NCBI GenBank assembly: GCA_038254525.1
Contig: JBBSGC010000077.1
Coordinates: 1 to 9,791 of the forward strand
Source of the DNA: JBBSGC01 sp038254525
GTDB taxonomy: Bacteria; Actinomycetota; Actinomycetes; Propionibacteriales; Nocardioidaceae
Reading direction: 5' to 3'
DNA: 9,791 bases
Positions 1-5,995 of the stretch are shown in pieces. How positions within the stretch are numbered: position 1 is the first letter of the stretch; every line of letters begins with the position of its first letter. Under the pieces are notes generated by a model. That model made no database searches. It was given only the letters and a program-made list of their open reading frames with translations, and was not told the DNA's origin. The position numbers and the translations under genes were made by a program.

Positions 1-83
1 AGGTCGTGGGCGCTGGATCCACAGGCGGACAAGGTGACCAGGGCGGCCGTCGAAACGGCCAGAGCGGCACGGCGCAACGTCAT
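1..83 (-). CDS. Lipoprotein, N-terminal fragment (cut by window edge)
   Basis: This is the first 27 codons of a minus-strand gene that continues past the left edge. The visible residues form a classic lipoprotein signal peptide: Met-Thr-Leu-Arg-Arg, then a hydrophobic Ala/Leu/Val stretch, then the lipobox L18-S19-A20-C21, followed by Gly-Ser-Ser. Cys21 would be the lipidated residue that anchors the mature protein to the outer face of the cytoplasmic membrane. A GGGGGA ribosome binding site sits 5 nt before the ATG at 83. The gene lies downstream of rplA in the same direction, separated by 126 nt. The mature domain is outside the window, so its family cannot be named; an LppX/LprG-like or LolA-like lipoprotein is a guess from the usual actinobacterial neighbourhood. 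The signal peptide is directly visible; the function is unknown. Confidence 0.75.
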   Translation of the reverse strand, partial: MTLRRAALAVSTAALVTLSACGSSAHD

Positions 84-116
84 GGTTCCCCCAGATTCGG
101 CGCTCGGTCAGGACTG

Positions 117-151
117 GCCCCCAGCGTACGCGGTGGCGCGGGATCTGTAGG
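117..151 (-). promoter_or_regulatory. Possible promoter for the lipoprotein gene
   Basis: On the minus strand a TACGCT hexamer (128-123) fits an actinobacterial -10 element. The start site would be near 116 and the leader about 33 nt. The -35 candidate 17 nt upstream (CCTACA, 151-146) is weak. The 84-209 gap also holds an 8-bp inverted repeat, GCGGTGGC (130-137) with GCCACCGC (167-174), but its 29-nt loop and lack of a T-run make it a poor terminator. No clear terminator for rplA is visible here, so read-through into the lipoprotein gene is possible. Confidence 0.3.
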
Positions 152-209
152 AGGAACCCAGGCTCGGCCACCGCTTCGCCGCGTGAGGCCGCGTGGGGCT
201 GCGGCGATC

Positions 210-923
210 TCAGGCTTCGTCTGGCGCCGCGACTCTGCGGGTGCGGTTCGGATCGACCGGGATCCCGGGCCCCATCGTCGTCGACACCGTGATCTTCCTG
301 AGGTAGCGGCCCTTGGAGCTCGCCGGCTTGAGCCGGAGCACCTCCTCGAGGGCCGCGGCATAGTTCTCGGCCAGCTGTTGCTGGTCGAACGAGGACTTGC
401 CGATGATGAAGTGCAGGTTGGCATGCCGGTCGACGCGGAACTCGATCCTGCCGCCCTTGATGTCGGATACCGCTTTCGCCACGTCAGGCGTCACGGTGCC
501 GGTCTTCGGGTTGGGCATGAGCCCCCGCGGGCCCAGCACGCGGCCGAGCCGCCCGACCTTGCCCATCATGTCCGGCGTGGCAACGACGGCGTCGAAGTCC
601 AGCCAGCCGCCCGAGACCCGCTCGACCAGCTCATCGGATCCCACGTGGTCGGCGCCGGCCTCACGTGCGGCCTCCGCTCGGTCGCCGGTGGCGAAGACCA
701 GCACCCTGGCCGTCTTTCCGGTGCCGTGCGGCAGGTTGACTGTGCCGCGGACCATCTGGTCCGCCTTGCGCGGGTCCACGCCCAGCCGCATGGCCACGTC
801 GACGGTGGGGTCGAACTTCGTGGTCCCGGACTCCTTCGCGAGAGCCATGGCCGCGAACGGGGAGTAGACGCTGTCGGAGTCGATCTTGCTCTCGGCGGTG
901 CGGTAGTTCTTGCTGCGTTGCAT
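210..923 (-). CDS. rplA: 50S ribosomal protein L1
   Basis: Ribosomal protein L1, 237 residues, the usual bacterial length. It binds 23S rRNA in the mobile L1 stalk, which guides deacylated tRNA out of the E site. In many bacteria it also represses its own operon by binding an mRNA mimic of the rRNA site. The L1 hallmark is visible at residues 126-144 (LGRVLGPRGLMPNPKTGTV), preceded by the FDAVVATPDMM stretch (110-120). The C-terminal KGRYLRKITVSTTMGPGIPVD (204-224) is also typical. The ATG at 923 has a GAGAGGA ribosome binding site 5-7 nt upstream, lying inside a small hairpin. rplA is the last gene of secE-nusG-rplK-rplA, 74 nt after rplK. The C-terminus ends in a short charged tail (NRTRRVAAPDEA). 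Confidence 0.98.
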   Translation of the reverse strand: MQRSKNYRTAESKIDSDSVYSPFAAMALAKESGTTKFDPTVDVAMRLGVDPRKADQMVRGTVNLPHGTGKTARVLVFATGDRAEAAREAGADHVGSDELVERVSGGWLDFDAVVATPDMMGKVGRLGRVLGPRGLMPNPKTGTVTPDVAKAVSDIKGGRIEFRVDRHANLHFIIGKSSFDQQQLAENYAAALEEVLRLKPASSKGRYLRKITVSTTMGPGIPVDPNRTRRVAAPDEA

Positions 924-924
924 G

Positions 925-973
925 GAGAGTTCCTCTCACCAGTGTGGTCGTGATGGGCCGCACCAACCGGCCC
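925..973 (-). promoter_or_regulatory. Two hairpins in the rplK-rplA gap; possible L1 autoregulatory site
   Basis: In the minus-strand mRNA, GGGCCG (973-968) pairs perfectly with CGGCCC (960-955) across a 7-nt GTTGGTG loop. Eighteen nucleotides further on, GAGAG (937-933) pairs with CTCTC (929-925) across a 3-nt GAA loop. The second hairpin contains the rplA ribosome binding site and ends one base before the start codon. L1 is known in other bacteria to repress its operon by binding its own mRNA. A similar role here is inference; I cannot match a specific L1-binding motif. Confidence 0.4.
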
Positions 974-997
974 TGCCACTGTTGCGCATCGAGCGGC

Positions 998-1432
998 TCA
1001 GGAGTCGACGGTGACCCCCATCGAGCGCGCGGTGCCTTCGACGACTCTCATGGCCGCGTCGAGGTCGTTGGCGTTGAGGTCGGGCAGCTTGGTGGTCGCG
1101 ATCTCCCGCACTTGGTCACGGGTCAGCCGGCCGACCTTGTCGGTGTGCGGCACCGACGACCCCTTCGCCAGGCCGGCCGCCTTCTTGATCATCTCCGCCG
1201 CCGGTGGCGTCTTGGTGATGAAGGTGAACGACCGGTCCTCGAAGATCGTGATCTCGACCGGGACGACGTTGCCGCGCATCGGCTCGGTCGCAGCATTGTA
1301 GGCCTTGCAGAACTCCATGATGTTGACCCCGTGGGGGCCGAGCGCGGTCCCGACCGGAGGCGCGGGGGTGGCTGCGCCGGCCTGCAGCTGCACCTTGACC
1401 AGTGCGGCGATTTTCTTCTTCTTCGGGGGCAT
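998..1432 (-). CDS. rplK: 50S ribosomal protein L11
   Basis: Ribosomal protein L11, 144 residues from the ATG at 1432. It binds the GTPase-associated centre of 23S rRNA, works with elongation factors and the stringent factor RelA, and forms part of the thiostrepton-binding site. The family pattern is clear: the N-terminal Lys-rich start MPPKKKK, then the proline-rich helix ATPAPPVGTALGPHGVNIMEF (residues 21-41), ITIFEDRSFTFITKTPPAA (61-79), and the C-terminal RNA-binding region LTRDQVREIATTKLPDLN (103-120) ending GTARSMGV. An in-frame TTG at 1444 would add four residues (MDTI), but Streptomyces-type L11 proteins begin MPPKKKK, so ATG 1432 is preferred. It lies 70 nt after nusG, with a hairpin in the gap. 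Confidence 0.97.
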   Translation of the reverse strand: MPPKKKKIAALVKVQLQAGAATPAPPVGTALGPHGVNIMEFCKAYNAATEPMRGNVVPVEITIFEDRSFTFITKTPPAAEMIKKAAGLAKGSSVPHTDKVGRLTRDQVREIATTKLPDLNANDLDAAMRVVEGTARSMGVTVDS

Positions 1433-1464
1433 GATGGTGTCCAAGCTCTCTGTTCGGATGCGGT

Positions 1465-1478
1465 GCTGGATTTCCAGC
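1465..1478 (-). promoter_or_regulatory. Hairpin in the rplK leader
   Basis: GCTGGAAATCCAGC forms a 5-bp stem (GCTGG/CCAGC) with a 4-nt AAAT loop in the mRNA between nusG and rplK, about 30 nt upstream of the rplK ATG. In E. coli the L11 operon is controlled by L1 binding upstream of rplK. A comparable role, or a weak attenuator after nusG, is possible but not shown by the sequence. Confidence 0.3.
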
Positions 1479-1502
1479 GGCAGCGCAGGGTACGTCCGGT
1501 GG

Positions 1503-2684
1503 TCAGACCTTCTCGATCTGGGCGAAGCTCAGCTCGACCGGGGTTTCGCGGCCGAAGATCTCGACGAGTGCCTTGACCCGCTGGGCGTCGACGTTGATCT
1601 CGGTGATCGTGGCGTGCAAGGAGGCGAACGGACCGTCGATCACCATCACCGAGTCGCTGACGGTGAAGTCGCTGAACTCGACCTTGCTGACCTTCCGTGG
1701 CTGCTCGGCTGCGCCGCCGCCCGCACTGGCCTCGACGGCGGCCCGCACGGCGGGGGCCAGCATGTCCTCGACCTCGGCCAGGCTCAGCGGCACCGGCTGG
1801 TGCGCGTGCCCGACGAAGCCGGTCACCGACGGCGTGTGGCGCACGGCTGACCACGACTCGTCGGTCAGGTCCAACCGAACTAGGACGTAGCCGGGGAGCG
1901 TGGTGCGCTGGCGCTTCCTGCGTTCACCGTTCTTGATCTCGTAGTAGTCCTCGGTGGGGACCACTACCTCGAAGATGTAGTCCTCCATGTTGAGCGAGCT
2001 GATGCGGTTCTCCAGGTTCGCCTTGACCCGCTTCTCCATACCGGAGTAGGTGTGCACGACGTACCAGTCGCCGAACTGGTTGTGCAGGCGGTCGAGGAAC
2101 TCCGCCATCGGGTCCCCCGGCTGGGCCTGCTCGTCGGTGGCTGCCGCGTCCGCGTCGTCGGCCTCGGCGGCGAGCTCCGCCGCCACGTCTGACGTCGCGT
2201 CGACCGCCGCCTCGACGGCCCCCTCGGCGTCCTCCACCAGAGCATCGGCCTCCGGGTCGATGACAGCCACTACCGGCTGCTCCTCCAGCCCCTCCTCAGA
2301 GGTCACTCCCGGCTCGGTCTCGGGCTGTGACGTCGACGTGGCGCCGTAGGTCGCGAGCTCCGCACCTCCCCATGGAGCGATGTCCTCGGTGCTCTGAGAC
2401 CCGAGCGCGTCCTCCGCCGCCGGCAAGTCTGGATCGGCGAACCCGTCGAGTTCCCTGGCCTCGGCCGGGGACTCGTCGGAGGTCGGCATGTCGACCTCGT
2501 CGACGGACTCGGCCTCCGTGGCCGCAAGGGCGGCGTCCAGTCCAGCGGCCACCTCGGCGACCTCGACGTCCTGTTCGAGGTCGGAGCCGGCACCCTCGGG
2601 CGCCACCGTGGCGCGAGAAGCGGACTCGGCCGTCTCGTTGAACGACTGGGACACTGGTCCGGTCACCTTCACTTGATTGGTCAT
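1503..2684 (-). CDS. nusG: Transcription termination/antitermination factor NusG with long acidic N-terminal extension
   Basis: NusG is the universally conserved elongation factor that binds the RNA polymerase clamp and couples polymerase to Rho or the ribosome. The conserved part begins at about residue 206 (DWYVVHTYSGMEKRVKANL), giving the NGN domain (about 206-315, including TLPGYVLVRLDL at 262-273). A short linker and the C-terminal KOW domain follow (about 342-393, with VIDGPFASLHATI and LVEIFGRETPVELSFAQIEKV). Residues 1-205 are an Ala/Glu/Asp-rich, low-complexity, probably disordered extension; shorter versions are common in Actinobacteria, and E. coli NusG (about 180 residues) lacks it. 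The ATG at 2684 lies in a 16-bp tandem repeat and has no recognisable ribosome binding site; GTG codons 5 and 7 are alternatives. It follows secE by 61 nt. Confidence 0.97.
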   Translation of the reverse strand: MTNQVKVTGPVSQSFNETAESASRATVAPEGAGSDLEQDVEVAEVAAGLDAALAATEAESVDEVDMPTSDESPAEARELDGFADPDLPAAEDALGSQSTEDIAPWGGAELATYGATSTSQPETEPGVTSEEGLEEQPVVAVIDPEADALVEDAEGAVEAAVDATSDVAAELAAEADDADAAATDEQAQPGDPMAEFLDRLHNQFGDWYVVHTYSGMEKRVKANLENRISSLNMEDYIFEVVVPTEDYYEIKNGERRKRQRTTLPGYVLVRLDLTDESWSAVRHTPSVTGFVGHAHQPVPLSLAEVEDMLAPAVRAAVEASAGGGAAEQPRKVSKVEFSDFTVSDSVMVIDGPFASLHATITEINVDAQRVKALVEIFGRETPVELSFAQIEKV

Positions 2685-2716
2685 TGCACTTGATCGTCAT
2701 TGCACTTGATGGTCAT
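2669..2716 (-). repeat. Three-copy 16-bp tandem repeat over the nusG start
   Basis: Reading the minus strand, ATGACCATCAAGTGCA (2716-2701), ATGACGATCAAGTGCA (2700-2685) and ATGACCAATCAAGTGA (2684-2669) lie head to tail. Copies 1 and 2 differ at one base; copy 3 has a one-base insertion and diverges at its end. Every copy begins with ATG. Because 16 is not a multiple of 3, the three ATGs lie in different frames. The third is the nusG start. Confidence 0.9.
2681..2716 (-). CDS. Possible 11-codon upstream ORF coupled to nusG
   Basis: The ATG at 2716 opens a frame encoding MTIKCNDDQVQ, whose TGA stop (2683-2681) overlaps the nusG ATG as ATGA. A second mini-frame from ATG 2726 (MTSNDHQVQ) ends with TGA at 2699-2697, overlapping the middle ATG at 2700 in the same way. 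Neither has an obvious ribosome binding site. Termination-reinitiation at ATGA could deliver ribosomes to nusG, but translation of these frames is inferred only from layout. Confidence 0.3.
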   Translation of the reverse strand: MTIKCNDDQVQ

Positions 2717-2745
2717 TGGATGTCATCGGGGGTGTTGCGGTCCGG

Positions 2746-2979
2746 TCAGCCGAAGATCGCGAAGACCAGCTTGCCCAGGCCGTAGTCCAGCCCCGCGACG
2801 ATCGTCATCATCACCAAGACAAAGGCGAGGACAACCAGGAAGTACGTGACGACCTGCTGCTGCGTCGGCCAGACCACCTTGCGCAGCTCGGCAACCACCT
2901 GCCGGTAGAACGTGGTCGGAGACGTGCGGCTCTTGTCGTCACCACGCCTCACCGGGGTGCTCGAACGGGTCTCGCTCAC
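2746..2979 (-). CDS. secE: Preprotein translocase subunit SecE
   Basis: SecE is the small essential subunit that clamps SecY in the SecYEG protein-export channel of the cytoplasmic membrane. From the GTG at 2979 the product is 77 residues, a normal length for single-TM SecE. The family core is visible: TTFYRQVVAELRKVVWPTQ (residues 22-40), the amphipathic helix and WPT turn, followed by one hydrophobic transmembrane segment (about 43-64, VVTYFLVVLAFVLVMMTIVAG). AGGTGG 4 nt before the GTG serves as ribosome binding site. The frame is also open upstream to an ATG at 3039, but that would run almost to the tRNA-Trp gene, gives a non-conserved tail and has no better ribosome binding site. It is the first protein gene of the block, 61 nt before nusG. 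Confidence 0.93.
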   Translation of the reverse strand: MSETRSSTPVRRGDDKSRTSPTTFYRQVVAELRKVVWPTQQQVVTYFLVVLAFVLVMMTIVAGLDYGLGKLVFAIFG

Positions 2980-3040
2980 CTTGCCACCTGCCTCGATCTC
3001 ATTGACTCTCCCGACTCGTGCCACCGCGGTCGCGGTCATG

Positions 3041-3113
3041 CAGGGCAGGAGGGACTCGAACCCACAACCTTCGGTTTTGGAGACCGATGCTCTGCCAGTT
3101 GAGCTACTGCCCT
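3041..3113 (-). tRNA. trpT: tRNA-Trp (CCA anticodon)
   Basis: The sequence folds as a complete 73-nt tRNA: acceptor AGGGCAG/CTGCCCT, D arm GCTC/GAGC, anticodon stem TCGGT/ACCGA with loop CTCCAAA (anticodon CCA), and a T arm with loop TTCGAGT. The discriminator is G, as expected for Trp, and the 3' CCA is not encoded. One T-stem pair (GTGGG with CCCTC) is a U-U mismatch. trpT immediately upstream of secE is a common actinobacterial arrangement. Confidence 0.96.
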
Positions 3114-3184
3114 ACGGCGGGCACCGCGACGCCGGGATGCGTGGTCGGGGCATGACGACACAGGTGCTGATCCACCGGTTGCTG

Positions 3185-3213
3185 AGTGTACGTGTTGGGC
3201 GCGGCCGGCGTAA
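3185..3213 (-). promoter_or_regulatory. Likely promoter for trpT-secE-nusG-rplK-rplA
   Basis: The minus strand carries TACACT (3190-3185), a good -10 hexamer, about 65 nt upstream of the tRNA-Trp 5' end once the start site is allowed for. The -35 region is unclear; TTACGC (3213-3208) sits at the right spacing but is a poor match. The 3114-3266 interval is divergent and should also hold the promoter of the aminotransferase operon on the plus strand. Confidence 0.4.
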
Positions 3214-3266
3214 AACCCGGTCCAGTGCTGAAAATCGGCCGTGCGCTGCGTGCGACGATGTGGCGC

Positions 3267-4502
3267 ATGAGCGAGCGACCGCCGGCCCGCGCCCCGTCGC
3301 GGGTCTCCGCGCGAGTGGCGGCAATCGCCGAGTCGGCCACGCTCGCCGTCGATGCCCGGGCCAAGGCACTTCGCGCTGCCGGGCATCCGGTGATCGGGTT
3401 CGGGGCCGGCGAGCCGGACTTCGCTACTCCCGACTACATAGTCGAGGCAGCCGCGCGGGCGTGCCGCGATCCCCGTAACCACCGTTACACGCCCACCGGC
3501 GGGCTTGCGGAGCTGAAGGCGGCGATCGCAGACAAGACCCGGCGAGACTCGGGCTACGACGTCGCCCCGGCGCAGGTGCTGGTCACCAACGGCGGCAAGC
3601 AGGCCGTCTATGAGGCTTTCGCCGCGCTGGTCGACCCGGGCGACGAGGTGCTGCTGCCGGCGCCGTACTGGACGACTTATCCCGAGGTGATCCGCCTGGC
3701 CGGCGGCGTGCCGGTCGAGGTGGTCGCCGACGAGGGCGCCGACTACCTCGTCACCGTCGACCAGCTCGAGGCGGCCCGCACCGAACGTACCAAGGTGCTG
3801 CTGTTCTGCTCCCCCAGCAACCCCACGGGCGCGGTTTACCCGCGAGCAGACGTGGAGGCGATCGGGCGCTGGGCGGCGGACTGCGGGCTTTGGGTGGTCA
3901 CCGACGAGATCTACGAGCACCTGACCTACCAGGGGGCCGAGGCGGTGTCGATGCCGGTCGCGGTGCCACGGCTGGCCGACCGCTGCGTCGTGCTCAACGG
4001 GGTGGCGAAGACCTACGCGATGACCGGGTGGCGAGTGGGGTGGCTGCTCGGTCCGCCGGACGTGGTCGCCGCCGCGACCAACCTGCAGTCGCACCTCACC
4101 TCCAACGTCTCCAACGTCTCGCAGCGCGCCGCACTGGAGGCGCTGACGTCGAACCTCGACGCCGTGGCAGCCATGCGGGAGGCGTTCGACCGCCGCCGAC
4201 GCACGATCGTGGACATGCTGAACGAGATCGACGGAATGATCTGCCCGGAGCCCAAGGGCGCCTTCTACGTCTACCCGTGCGTCAAGGGGCTGCTGGGTCG
4301 CACCATCGCCGGTGTCGCGGCCGCCACGTCGGCAGAGCTCGCGACGCTGATCCTGGATGCCGCGGAGGTGGCGGTGGTGCCGGGCGAGGCCTTCGGCACC
4401 CCCGGCTACCTGCGGCTCTCCTACGCGCTGTCGGACCAGGACCTGGTCGAGGGCGTGACGCGCCTGCAGAAGCTGCTCGGCTCCGCCGGCGGTGGGTCCT
4501 GA
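3267..4502 (+). CDS. aspC: Pyridoxal-phosphate aminotransferase class I (aspartate aminotransferase type)
   Basis: A fold-type I aminotransferase of 411 residues, probably transferring the amino group between aspartate and 2-oxoglutarate in the cytosol. Visible hallmarks are GFGAGEPDF (residues 44-52), YTPTGGLAELK (74-84), the SPSNPTGAVY segment with Asn185, DEIY (213-216, with Asp213 for the pyridine nitrogen and Tyr216), the PLP-binding Lys248 in NGVAKTYAMTGWRVGW, Arg256 for the phosphate, and Arg383 in RLSYALS for the substrate carboxylate. Length and motif order match the bacterial I-gamma aspartate aminotransferases found near secE-nusG in Actinobacteria. The frame is open back to 3186, but family alignment favours ATG 3267. 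That start has no clear ribosome binding site and may be leaderless. Substrate preference (aspartate versus another amino acid) is inferred from family only. Confidence 0.9.
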   Translation: MSERPPARAPSRVSARVAAIAESATLAVDARAKALRAAGHPVIGFGAGEPDFATPDYIVEAAARACRDPRNHRYTPTGGLAELKAAIADKTRRDSGYDVAPAQVLVTNGGKQAVYEAFAALVDPGDEVLLPAPYWTTYPEVIRLAGGVPVEVVADEGADYLVTVDQLEAARTERTKVLLFCSPSNPTGAVYPRADVEAIGRWAADCGLWVVTDEIYEHLTYQGAEAVSMPVAVPRLADRCVVLNGVAKTYAMTGWRVGWLLGPPDVVAAATNLQSHLTSNVSNVSQRAALEALTSNLDAVAAMREAFDRRRRTIVDMLNEIDGMICPEPKGAFYVYPCVKGLLGRTIAGVAAATSAELATLILDAAEVAVVPGEAFGTPGYLRLSYALSDQDLVEGVTRLQKLLGSAGGGS

Positions 4503-4939
4503 GCTGCTGGACGTGCGCCCGTGAGACGGCTCCCGACCAGGCGCCGCACGAGCAGATTCTGGTGACCGGCTGGTGGCGGGTGGCGCATGCGTTCGACTCC
4601 TCGCTGCCGGGCTGGCTGGTGGTGCTGCCGCGCCGACATCTGGAGTCGATGGCCGAGCTGGACAGTGCCGAGGCGGCCGAGCTCGGCCCGCTGCTGGCTG
4701 ACCTCGGCCGCGCGCTCGAGGACGTTACCGGCTGCACCAAGACCTACGTGATGCTCTTCGCCGAGGCTGAAGGCTTCGCCCATCTGCATCTGCACGTGGT
4801 GCCGCGGATGCCCGATGCACCGGCCGAGGAGGTCGGCCCGGGCATCTTCAGCCGGCTCGGCCGGCCCGACGCCGAACGCGTGCCCGGGACGGAGATGAAC
4901 CGGCTCGCGAGGGCGCTGCGCGCGGCGGCTGGCCGGTGA
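4499..4939 (+). CDS. HIT-family (histidine triad) protein
   Basis: A cytosolic histidine-triad hydrolase or transferase, 146 residues if started at CTG 4499. HIT proteins act on nucleotide phosphate esters or phosphoramidates; the substrate here is unknown. The triad H95-L-H97-L-H99-V-V is intact, preceded by GWLVVLPRRHLESMAEL (38-54), typical of the fold. An N-terminal CWTC pair (Cys3, Cys6) suggests a metal site. No in-frame ATG, GTG or TTG exists between the upstream coding region and a GTG around codon 22, and starting there would remove the Cys pair. The CTG overlapping the aspC stop (CTGA) is therefore the best start, with GGTGGG just upstream. The stop overlaps the next gene's GTG by 4 nt, so it sits inside a coupled operon. 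Confidence 0.85.
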   Translation: MSCWTCARETAPDQAPHEQILVTGWWRVAHAFDSSLPGWLVVLPRRHLESMAELDSAEAAELGPLLADLGRALEDVTGCTKTYVMLFAEAEGFAHLHLHVVPRMPDAPAEEVGPGIFSRLGRPDAERVPGTEMNRLARALRAAAGR

Positions 4940-5991
4940 GCGAGCCGGATCACCCCGCTGCCCTCCGCTCGGTGCACGACCTGCCGAAGGCCCACCTGCA
5001 CCTGCACTTCACCGGCTCCATGCGACACCGAACGCTGTTGGACCTCGCGGAACGTGACGGCGTCAAGCTGCCGGTGGCGCTGCGCGAGGAGTGGCCACCG
5101 AAGCTCTCGACGGCCGACCAGAAGGGGTGGTTCCGCTTCCAGCGGCTCTACGACGTGGCTCGGTCGGTCCTGAGCACCGAGGGCGACGTCCGCCGGCTGC
5201 TGCTCGAGGCAGCCGAAGACGACCGGCGCGACGGCAGTCGGTGGATGGAGATCCAGGTCGACCCGTCGGGCTACGGCGCCCGGTTCGGCGGCATCACCTC
5301 CTTCGTCGACCTCGTGCTCGACGCCGCCCGGGACGCGACCGCACGTACCGGAGTCGGCATCGGCGTCGTCATCGCCGCCAACCGCACCCGGCATCCCCTC
5401 GACGCGCGCGCGCTGGCCCGACTCGCGGCGCAGTACGCCGGTCGCGGCGTCGTCGGCTTCGGGCTGTCCAACGACGAGCGCAGAGGCGACATCGCCGCGT
5501 TCGGCCCCGCGTTCGCCATCGCGAGGCGGGCGGGTTTGATCAGCGTCCCGCACGGCGGCGAGCTGCGCGGCGCCGCAAGCGTGGCGGCGTGCCTGCGAGA
5601 GCTGGGCGCTGACCGGATCGGGCACGGAGTCCGTTGCGTCGAGGACGAGCGGGTGCTCGACGCGGTGGCTGCCTCGGGAGCGACGCTGGAGGTGTGCCCG
5701 GTTTCCAACGTCTCGCTCGGCGTCTACGCCTCGTTGGAGGAGGTGCCGGTGCCGGAGCTGCTGGCCGCCGGCGTCCCGGTCAGCCTGGGGGCCGATGACC
5801 CGCTGCTCTTCGGCTCCCGGTTGGCCGGTCAGTACGCGGTCCTGCGGGCAGCCCACGGGTTCGACGACTCCGGGCTGGCCGAGCTGGCCCGGATGTCCAT
5901 CCGCGGGTCGCGGGCACCAGACGAGGTACGCGGTGGGCTGCTGAGCGATGTCGACGAGTGGCTCGCACGTACCTCGGCTGTGCCATGGTGA
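4936..5991 (+). CDS. Adenosine deaminase-family metallohydrolase
   Basis: A 351-residue TIM-barrel amidohydrolase of the adenosine/AMP deaminase family, expected to deaminate a purine nucleoside or base in the cytosol. Zinc and catalytic residues are present: H22 and H24 (PKAHLHLHFTG, residues 17-27), H206 and the proton-shuttle E209 in PHGGEL, H230 in DRIGHG, and D287-D288 in GADDP. CPVSN (254-258) is also family-typical. It differs from classical adenosine deaminases in having His20 where the PKxELHxH motif has Glu, PHGGE rather than HAGE, and GLSNDE where GxDLxGxE is usual. Together these suggest a distinct actinobacterial subgroup, so I give no gene symbol. The GTG start at 4936 overlaps the HIT stop as GTGA, implying translational coupling. 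Confidence 0.88.
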   Translation: MSEPDHPAALRSVHDLPKAHLHLHFTGSMRHRTLLDLAERDGVKLPVALREEWPPKLSTADQKGWFRFQRLYDVARSVLSTEGDVRRLLLEAAEDDRRDGSRWMEIQVDPSGYGARFGGITSFVDLVLDAARDATARTGVGIGVVIAANRTRHPLDARALARLAAQYAGRGVVGFGLSNDERRGDIAAFGPAFAIARRAGLISVPHGGELRGAASVAACLRELGADRIGHGVRCVEDERVLDAVAASGATLEVCPVSNVSLGVYASLEEVPVPELLAAGVPVSLGADDPLLFGSRLAGQYAVLRAAHGFDDSGLAELARMSIRGSRAPDEVRGGLLSDVDEWLARTSAVPW

Positions 5992-5995
5992 GCCC

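Noticed and set aside
130..174. Inverted repeat GCGGTGGC/GCCACCGC as an rplA terminator
   Set aside because: The 29-nt loop and lack of a T-run make a functional terminator unlikely; such 8-bp matches are frequent in GC-rich DNA.
6..953. A 315-codon open frame on the plus strand
   Set aside because: It is antisense to rplA, whose identity is certain, and also crosses the lipoprotein start.
2296..2700. A 134-codon minus-strand frame starting at the middle ATG of the nusG repeat
   Set aside because: It lies out of frame within the nusG extension and gives an Arg/Gly-rich product. Only its start codon is of interest, as part of the repeat.
2980..3039. Longer SecE N-terminus from the ATG at 3039
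   Set aside because: That start lies 2 nt from the tRNA-Trp 3' end and adds 20 non-conserved residues, while the GTG at 2979 has a better ribosome binding site and gives the usual SecE length.
3036..4094. A 352-codon open frame on the minus strand
   Set aside because: It reads through the tRNA-Trp gene and antisense to the aminotransferase, and its composition is Arg/Gly/His-rich without motifs.
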